Of a stretch of 64,000 nt of DNA, positions 58,804-64,000 are shown piece by piece. This DNA comes from Streptomyces griseus (GTDB lineage Bacteria; Actinomycetota; Actinomycetes; Streptomycetales; Streptomycetaceae). The stretch's first letter is position 1. Each line of letters opens with the position of its first letter. The notes under the pieces are model-generated. The model was not told the origin of the DNA, did not search any database, and saw nothing but the letters and a program-made list of their open reading frames with translations. The stretch covers positions 1,255,951-1,319,950 of the forward strand of contig NZ_MDKB01000001.1 of NCBI RefSeq assembly GCF_001715295.1. The letters run 5' to 3'. The position numbers and the translations under genes were made by a program.

Positions 58804-59166
58804 ATGTCCGCAGAGAGCACCCCCCGGCGCGAAGTGGTCACGGGGGAGCCGCGACGGGTGCGTCCGCTGCCCCGCTACCGTGCCCAGTCGGAGATCGACG
58901 AGCAGACCGCCCTCGGCGGCGCCTACGTGCGCTCGCTGATGCGCAGTCAGCTCCGCGCCGGCCTCACCGCCTTCACCGTGCTCGCCCTGGTGGCCGGCAC
59001 CCTGCCCCTGGTCTTCGAGGCCCTGCACAGCAACGCCGTCGTCTGGGCGGTGCTCGGCTTCGCCACCTGTCCGCCGCTCACCCTGACCGCCTGGTGGTAC
59101 GTACGCCGGGCGGAACGCAACGAGCGCGACTTCGCCAGACTCGTGGAAGGCCGTCCCGCACCGTGA
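58804..59166 (+). CDS. Small membrane protein linked to the SSS symporter (DUF485-like)
   Basis: A 120-residue protein from ATG 58804 with two hydrophobic helices (LTAFTVLALVAGTLPLVFEA; VVWAVLGFATCPPLTLTAWW) and a terminal basic/acidic YVRRAERNERDFARLVEG. Size, helices and position just before a sodium/solute symporter gene match the small DUF485-type partner proteins of acetate permeases, though the sequence is diverged. Its stop overlaps the symporter GTG by four bases. It probably assists or stabilises the symporter. Confidence 0.78.
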   Translation: MSAESTPRREVVTGEPRRVRPLPRYRAQSEIDEQTALGGAYVRSLMRSQLRAGLTAFTVLALVAGTLPLVFEALHSNAVVWAVLGFATCPPLTLTAWWYVRRAERNERDFARLVEGRPAP

Positions 59167-60653
59167 GCACCCCAGGCCATCCGGCATCGGTGGTGGCGGT
59201 CGCCCTCGTCGTCCTCACCACCGTTCTCGTCGGCGGCTTCGGCCTGCGGATCTCCCGCACCACCTCCGACTTCTACGTCGCCTCCCGCACCGTGCGGCCC
59301 CGGCTCAACGCGGCGGCGATCAGCGGTGAGTACCTCTCCGCGGCCTCCTTCCTCGGCATCGCCGGGCTGGTCCTCGTGCACGGCCCCGACATGCTCTGGT
59401 ACCCGGTCGGCTACACCGCCGGATACCTCGTGCTGCTGGTCTTCGTCGCGGCCCCGCTGCGCCGCTCGGGGGCGTACACCCTGCCCGACTTCGCCGAAGG
59501 GCGCCTGGAGTCGCGGCAGGTGCGCCGGCTGGTCAGCGTGTTCGTGGTCGGCGCGGGCTGGCTCTACCTCGTCCCGCAGCTCCAGGGCGCCGGACTCACC
59601 CTGAAGATCCTCACCGGAGCGCCGGGGTGGCTCGGCGACGCCCTCGTCGCCTCGGTCGTGGTGATCGCCGTCGCGGCCGGCGGGATGCGCTCGATCACCT
59701 TCGTCCAGGTCTTCCAGTACTGGCTGAAGCTCACCGCGCTCCTGGTCCCCGCGATCTTCCTGGTGCTGGCCTGGCGCGGCGACGGACAGCCACGCGTCAG
59801 CTTCGACGACCAGGTGTCCGCCTTCCGCGCCGACCACCCGCTCTACGCGACGTACGGCCTGATCGTGGCCACCTTCCTCGGCACCATGGGCCTGCCGCAC
59901 GTCGTGGTGCGCTTCTACACCAGCCCCAACGGCCGCGACGCCCGCCGGACGACCGTCGCGGTCCTCGCCCTGGTCGGCACGTTCTACCTGCTGCCGCCGG
60001 TGTACGGAGCGCTGGGCAGGCTCTACGCCCCCGAACTCATCCACGGAGGCGACTCCGACGCCGCCGTGCTGCTGCTGCCCGCCCGGGTGATCGGCGGCCT
60101 CGGCGGGGACCTGCTCGGCGCGCTCGTCGCGGGCGGCGCGTTCGCCGCGTTCCTGTCCACGGCGTCCGGGCTCACCATGGCCGTCGCCGGAGTGATCACG
60201 CAGGACGTCCTGCCCACGCGCGGCGTGCGGCACTTCCGGCTGGCCACCGTCCTGGCCGTCGCCGTGCCGCTGGCCGGTTCGCTGCTGGTCGGCCGCGTGC
60301 CGGTGGCCGACGCGGTCGGCATGGCGTTCGCGGTCTCCGCCTCGTCGTTCTGCCCGCTCCTCGTCCTCGGTATCTGGTGGCGGCGGCTCACCCCGCCCGG
60401 CGTGATCGCCGGACTGCTGCTGGGCGGCGGCTCCGCTCTGCTGTCCGTGGCGATCACGGTCAGCGGCGTGGTCCGCCCACCGGGCTGGCCGCACGCCCTG
60501 CTCGCCTGGCCCGCCGTCTGGTCCGTCCCGGTCGGCTTCCTCGCGATGGTCCTGGTCTCCCTGGCCACCCCGGGGCGGATACCGCCGGGCACCAACGCCG
60601 CCATGTCCCGCTTCCATCTGCCGGAAGCACTGACCTCGGGGAGCGGGCGGTGA
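59163..60653 (+). CDS. Sodium/solute symporter (SSS family, acetate/pyruvate permease-like)
   Basis: A 496-residue transporter with about 13 hydrophobic helices, start GTG 59163 overlapping the upstream stop. SSS signatures are DFYVASRTVRPRLNAAAISG, then EYLSAASFLGIAGLV, GAYTLPDFAEGRLESRQVR, and GTMGLPHVVVRFYTSPNGRD. The pattern resembles ActP/MctC-type monocarboxylate permeases (acetate, pyruvate, propionate). The LytTR regulator and LytS kinase flank it, so expression is probably induced by its own substrate. Its stop overlaps the kinase GTG by four bases. Confidence 0.9.
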   Translation: MSTPGHPASVVAVALVVLTTVLVGGFGLRISRTTSDFYVASRTVRPRLNAAAISGEYLSAASFLGIAGLVLVHGPDMLWYPVGYTAGYLVLLVFVAAPLRRSGAYTLPDFAEGRLESRQVRRLVSVFVVGAGWLYLVPQLQGAGLTLKILTGAPGWLGDALVASVVVIAVAAGGMRSITFVQVFQYWLKLTALLVPAIFLVLAWRGDGQPRVSFDDQVSAFRADHPLYATYGLIVATFLGTMGLPHVVVRFYTSPNGRDARRTTVAVLALVGTFYLLPPVYGALGRLYAPELIHGGDSDAAVLLLPARVIGGLGGDLLGALVAGGAFAAFLSTASGLTMAVAGVITQDVLPTRGVRHFRLATVLAVAVPLAGSLLVGRVPVADAVGMAFAVSASSFCPLLVLGIWWRRLTPPGVIAGLLLGGGSALLSVAITVSGVVRPPGWPHALLAWPAVWSVPVGFLAMVLVSLATPGRIPPGTNAAMSRFHLPEALTSGSGR

Positions 60654-61837
60654 CCGGGGCCGGGATCGCCGCCGTCGCCGTGCTCACCCTGCTCCTCTTC
60701 GGCACCGGCTTCCTGCTGGGCCGCACGGCCCGGCCGGTGCGTACCAGCGACGTGGGCACCCCGGTCGAACACGCCACGTTCGAGACCCTGCACACCGCCT
60801 CCCTGGCCGCCCCGCCCCTGCGCGCCGGACTGACCGAGGAGAGTGCCCGCAGATCGGCCCGCAGGCTCCGCTCGCTGCTCGGGACCGACGCCCTCTGCCT
60901 CACCGACCGCGACCGGGTGCTCGTCTGGGACGGCGAGGGCGACCACCACGGCAAGGACGTGATGCACCAGGTGCGGGAGCTGCTCGCCAGCGGCCGGGAC
61001 ACCGCGTTCCACAGCGACTGCGGAGACCTGGACTGTCCGCTCCGCTGGGCGGTCGCCGTCCCGCTGACGGTCGACCACCGGGTGCACGGCACGCTGGTGG
61101 CGTACGCCCCCCGGGAATCGGCCGTGCTCGCCAGAGCGGCGGGGGAGGTGGCCCGATGGGTCTGCGTACAGCTGGAACTCGCCGAGCTCGACCGCTCCCG
61201 CACCCAGCTCATCGAGGCCGAGATCAAGGCGCTGCGGGCCCAGATCTCGCCGCACTTCATCTTCAACTCGCTGGCCGCCATCGCGTCCTTCGTACGCACC
61301 GACCCCGAGCAGGCACGGGAACTGCTGCTGGAGTTCGCCGACTTCACCCGCTACTCGTTCCGCCGGCACGGCGAGTTCACCACGCTGGCCGACGAACTCC
61401 ACTCCATCGACCAGTACCTGGCGCTCGTACGGGCCCGGTTCGGCGAACGGCTGTCCGTGACCTTGCAGGTCGCCCCCGAGGTGCTGCCGGTCTCCCTGCC
61501 GTTCCTCTGCCTTCAGCCACTGGTCGAGAACGCGGTCAAGCACGGGCTGGAGGGTGCCGTGCGCCGCAGCCGCATCACCATCAGCGCACTGGACGCCGGG
61601 GCGGAGGCCGAGGTCGTCGTCGAGGACGACGGCACGGGGATGGAGCCGGAGCGGCTGCGGCAGATCCTGCGCGGCGAGGGCGGCCCCTCCACCGGGATCG
61701 GGCTGCTCAACGTGGACGAACGGCTGCGGCAGGTGTACGGGGACGACTACGGGCTCGTCATCGAGACGGGGGTCGGGGCCGGCATGAAGATCACCCTGAG
61801 GCTGCCGAAGTACCGTGCGGGCGTCCACGGATCGTGA
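60650..61837 (+). CDS. LytS-type sensor histidine kinase
   Basis: A 395-residue kinase from GTG 60650. One N-terminal membrane helix (IAAVAVLTLLLFGTGFLLGR) is followed by a GAF-like region (about 60-185). The His_kinase domain has the phospho-acceptor His202 in RAQISPHFIFNSLAAIASF. The ATPase part has LQPLVENAVKHGLEG, VEDDGTGMEPERL and STGIGLLNVDERLRQVYGDD. Unlike multi-pass LytS/BtsS it has only one clear membrane helix. It is the last gene of the four-gene operon and the likely partner of the LytTR regulator. Confidence 0.92.
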   Translation: MTGAGIAAVAVLTLLLFGTGFLLGRTARPVRTSDVGTPVEHATFETLHTASLAAPPLRAGLTEESARRSARRLRSLLGTDALCLTDRDRVLVWDGEGDHHGKDVMHQVRELLASGRDTAFHSDCGDLDCPLRWAVAVPLTVDHRVHGTLVAYAPRESAVLARAAGEVARWVCVQLELAELDRSRTQLIEAEIKALRAQISPHFIFNSLAAIASFVRTDPEQARELLLEFADFTRYSFRRHGEFTTLADELHSIDQYLALVRARFGERLSVTLQVAPEVLPVSLPFLCLQPLVENAVKHGLEGAVRRSRITISALDAGAEAEVVVEDDGTGMEPERLRQILRGEGGPSTGIGLLNVDERLRQVYGDDYGLVIETGVGAGMKITLRLPKYRAGVHGS

Positions 61838-61933
61838 GGCGGCGGGGCGCCCGGGCGGTAGGGGACGCCCGGCGCTCCCGGCGGCGTCCGGCGGCTCACC
61901 CCGACGGCCCGACGCCCCGACGGTGTCCGGGGC

Positions 61934-62450
61934 TCAGTAGAGATGGACCGCCAGATGGCCCAGCGGCAGTCCGAGCTGCCAGGCGGGCGTCCACACCTGA
62001 GCCTCGCCCTCCCCTTCCTCCGCAGTACGTCCCCTGTGCGGCGTGCCGATCGCCTCCAGGTCGGCCGCCGGCAGCTCGGTCTCCTCCAGCCACCGCCACG
62101 CCGCACGCGCCAGGGCGAGATCGGGGTCCGGCCACGTCCCGGGCCCGTGCGTCCAGCCGCTCGCACACCCACCGCCGCCAGGGCGTGCCGGCGGCGGTGA
62201 GCAGCCTCAGCTCGTCCACCTCGGCCGCGGACAGCGCTCCTGCCGCCGATGTACCGGGGAGCGGCACCGCCCCGCCGGCGAGGAAGAGGGTCAGGGCGAG
62301 GGCTTCGCGCCCGGCCCGGTACTCGAGCGACGCCGGTTCCATCAGGTCACCGTTCACGAGTACCTCGTCCGCGACGTACTCGGCGTACATCCAGGCCATC
62401 GGGACCGGCAGCCCGCCTCCTCCGGTGAGGTCGTGAAGTTCGGGACGCAT
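61934..62450 (-). pseudogene. Hypothetical gene with a single frameshift
   Basis: From ATG 62450 the minus strand reads MRPELHDLTGGGGLPVPMAW, then LFLAGGAVPLPGTSAAG and WRRWVCERLDARARDVAG. Gene-like reading then moves to another frame at about 62125: DPDLALARAAWRWLEETELP, ending WQLGLPLGHLAVHLY and a TGA at 61934. The two parts join smoothly if one base is removed, so either the gene is broken or the sequence carries an error. No known domain was recognised. Combined length would be about 172 residues. Confidence 0.65.
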
Positions 62451-62561
62451 CCCGCCTCGCCTCTTCCTTCGACTCGGCACGGGGGGTTCACGCGGCATTG
62501 AACCGGGGGCGCCTTCCCCGCGTGGGCAGAAGGGCAGGATCCGTCGGAGATACGAGGTGTG

Positions 62562-62759
62562 ATGACCGCCGACCGCGGTGACGGCCCCCATGTCGTGCGG
62601 CTGCTGGGCGCCTACGTCCTCGACGCCCTGACGGAGGACGAGAGTGGTCCCGTAGCCCGGCACCTCCAGCGGTGCGACCCCTGCGCAGCCGCCTATGTGG
62701 AGGTCGCGGACGCCGTGTGCCTGCTCTCGCTGCTCGACGAGGAGGAGCTGCTGGAGTAG
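62562..62759 (+). CDS. Small zinc-finger (zf-HC2/anti-sigma-type) protein
   Basis: A 65-residue protein from ATG 62562. It contains a compact HxxxCxxC motif in VARHLQRCDPCAAAYVEVAD, the ZAS-type zinc site of anti-sigma factors, preceded by LLGAYVLDALTEDESG, also typical. There is no membrane helix or further domain, so it is a minimal version. It converges on the ECF sigma gene and their 3' ends overlap by 67 bases, which is unusual because such pairs are normally co-transcribed. I infer it binds a sigma factor, perhaps that neighbour. Confidence 0.72.
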   Translation: MTADRGDGPHVVRLLGAYVLDALTEDESGPVARHLQRCDPCAAAYVEVADAVCLLSLLDEEELLE

Positions 62760-63262
62760 CCGGGCAGATTGCGTGAGAGCAGCCGCAGCGCGTAGTACGA
62801 ACGGGACTTGACCGTGCCCGCCGGTATGCCGAGGGCCTGGGCCGTCTCGCCGACGCTCAGGCCACGGAAGTAGATCTGCACCAGAACCGCGCGGTGTTCC
62901 GGGCTCAGCGTCCTCACGGCCTCGCGCACGTCGAGCGCGCGCACCGCGGCCTCGGCGGTGTTCTCCCGGGCGGGGGCACTCTCCAGGACCGCGTCGCCGA
63001 CCTCCGGCGGCCGGGCCTGTCGGGACCTGCGGGCGTCGATGGCGAGGCGCCTGGCCACGGTGAAGAGCCAGGGGCGCATCGAGTCGTACGGGGCGTCGAA
63101 GGCCTCGGGGTGCTGCCAGGCACGGACCAGGGTCTCCTGCAGCAGGTCCTCCGCCCGCTGGCGGTCACCGAAGGTCAGCCCGAGCAGGAAGTGGAACAGG
63201 GCCGGCCCGTGTTCCCGCTGCAGTTCCACGAGGGCCCGCTCATCGGTTGTCGCCGTGGTCAT
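62693..63262 (-). CDS. ECF-type RNA polymerase sigma factor
   Basis: A 189-residue group 4 sigma factor from ATG 63262; longer in-frame starts lie in non-coding-looking DNA. Region 2 is ALFHFLLGLTFGDRQRAEDL, then LQETLVRAWQHPEAFD and RPWLFTVARRLAIDARRSRQ. Region 4 is LSPEHRAVLVQIYFRGLSVG, then ETAQALGIPAGTVKSRSYYALRL. The normal end is around LLSRNLPGY; here nine serines and ESRHTASATST follow, encoded opposite the zinc-finger gene. This is the SigK/SigL-like group usually paired with ZAS anti-sigma factors. Confidence 0.9.
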   Translation of the reverse strand: MTTATTDERALVELQREHGPALFHFLLGLTFGDRQRAEDLLQETLVRAWQHPEAFDAPYDSMRPWLFTVARRLAIDARRSRQARPPEVGDAVLESAPARENTAEAAVRALDVREAVRTLSPEHRAVLVQIYFRGLSVGETAQALGIPAGTVKSRSYYALRLLSRNLPGYSSSSSSSSSESRHTASATST

Positions 63263-63518
63263 CGTGCACGTCCTTTCCCGAAGAGGCCCCAGCCGCCTCG
63301 CTCCACCTGGCGTATACGAACGCATCGCGCGGCCGGGGAACAGGCGGTGCACCGAGGTGTGCGGCGAGCGGTCGCACGGAGCGGCGAATGGTGCGGTGAA
63401 CGGTCGAGAGGCAGCGATACAGCCGATTCAGGTACTTCGGACTCTTTGTCCTTGACTCACCGGTATGAATATATGTGTATTCGGATGGCCGAAATCATCC
63501 CAACCAGGAGTCGCGCAG

Positions 63519-64000
63519 ATGATGCAGCACATCCGACCGGCCACGGTGCTCGCCGTCGCCGCACTGCTCGCCGCAACGGCCTGTACCGGCCAGGCGTCCG
63601 CGCCGCCGGGGTTCGCGGGGCGGCAGCCGTCCGTGGATCGCGGGGCGGGAGGCGGGGGAGCGGACGGGGCGCGCGCCTTCACCCTGCTGGCCTCGGGTGA
63701 CGTCCTCCCGCACTCCTCGGTCATCGATCGCGCGGCTGCCGACGCCGACGGAAACGGCTACGACTTCCGCCCCATGCTCAAGGGAGCCGCTCCCCTGGTC
63801 AGGGGTGCGGATCTGGCCATCTGTCACATGGAGACGGTCTACGGGAAGAAGGGCGGCCCCTACACGGGCTATCCCTCCTTCCGCTCGCCGCCCGAGGTGG
63901 CGGCGGCCTTGCGTGCCACCGGCTTCGACTCCTGCTCCACCGCCTCCAACCACTCCATGGACGACGGTGTGGAAGGCATCGGGCGCACGCTCGACGCGCT
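63519..64000 (+). CDS. CapA-family lipoprotein, N-terminal part (cut by window end)
   Basis: The frame is open from ATG 63519, with AGGAG eight bases upstream, to the window end. It begins MMQHIRPATVLAVAALLAAT and has a lipobox LAATAC (Cys near residue 22), so it should be anchored outside the membrane. After a Gly-rich linker comes FTLLASGDVLPHSSVIDRAA, then ADLAICHMETVYG and a terminal DSCSTASNHSMDDG. These match the start of CapA/PgsA-type metallophosphoesterase-like proteins linked to poly-gamma-glutamate or cell-envelope functions. Only about 160 residues are visible. Confidence 0.88.
   Translation, partial: MMQHIRPATVLAVAALLAATACTGQASAPPGFAGRQPSVDRGAGGGGADGARAFTLLASGDVLPHSSVIDRAAADADGNGYDFRPMLKGAAPLVRGADLAICHMETVYGKKGGPYTGYPSFRSPPEVAAALRATGFDSCSTASNHSMDDGVEGIGRTLDA

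Overview
The window is GC-rich actinobacterial DNA, almost certainly from a Streptomyces chromosome. The signs are GC-biased third codon positions, frequent GTG and TTG starts, many 4-base ATGA/GTGA stop-start overlaps, and typical families: AfsQ-like two-component system, PP2C/anti-sigma regulators, DUF5709, Rpf-LysM-M23 protein, YndJ/DUF1990 and streptogrisin-like protease. No rRNA, tRNA, CRISPR array or intact insertion sequence was recognised.

Bases 1-16650 are dominated by a segmental duplication. Copy A (1-5113) holds a DUF1254/DUF1214 gene cut by the window edge, an internally deleted HAD phosphatase gene, a second DUF1254/DUF1214 gene, a GAP-family membrane transporter and a SulP/STAS anion permease. 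Copy B (12734-16649) holds the two DUF1254/DUF1214 genes intact, but its HAD, transporter and permease genes have collapsed to remnants. The 3' blocks of both DUF gene pairs match without a mismatch by eye, which suggests gene conversion. Between the copies lie a large secreted subtilase and a response regulator - histidine kinase - lipoprotein operon resembling AfsQ1/AfsQ2/AfsQ3.

Bases 16820-21750 carry the most unusual set: three translationally coupled PLP enzymes (a Y4yA-type fold III decarboxylase, a cysteine synthase fused to rhodanese, a class V cysteine-desulfurase-like enzyme), followed by a methyltransferase gene with a Fur/Zur-like box upstream. Together they suggest an undescribed small-molecule or sulfur-handling pathway.

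Bases 21800-27000 look like a scar region: integrase and PaiB-like remnants, a TetR regulator beside a truncated drug exporter, a HelD-type RNA polymerase-associated ATPase, and a frameshifted class II diterpene cyclase relic. Housekeeping resumes with panD, a GNAT protein, and a gnd - PucR regulator - PLP decarboxylase series on the minus strand.

Bases 33490-48260 contain a streptogrisin-type protease preceded by a LacI-type operator, an Rpf/LysM/M23 cell-wall hydrolase, a DMT permease, a stress-signalling block (anti-sigma-type ATPase; PP2C phosphatase - CHASE3 kinase - CheY regulator; SigB-family sigma factor), an MFS permease, a zinc-ribbon SDR protein and a 57-residue small protein.

Bases 48365-64000 hold a YndJ - DUF1990 - lipase-maturation-factor operon behind paired palindromic operators, a PAS/GAF/PP2C/ATPase regulator, a WS/DGAT acyltransferase, an aldo/keto reductase with a decayed lactonase gene, an Fpg/Nei glycosylase, a LytTR regulator - small membrane protein - SSS symporter - LytS kinase operon, a frameshifted hypothetical gene, an ECF sigma gene convergent with a small zinc-finger anti-sigma-like gene, and the start of a CapA-family lipoprotein gene.
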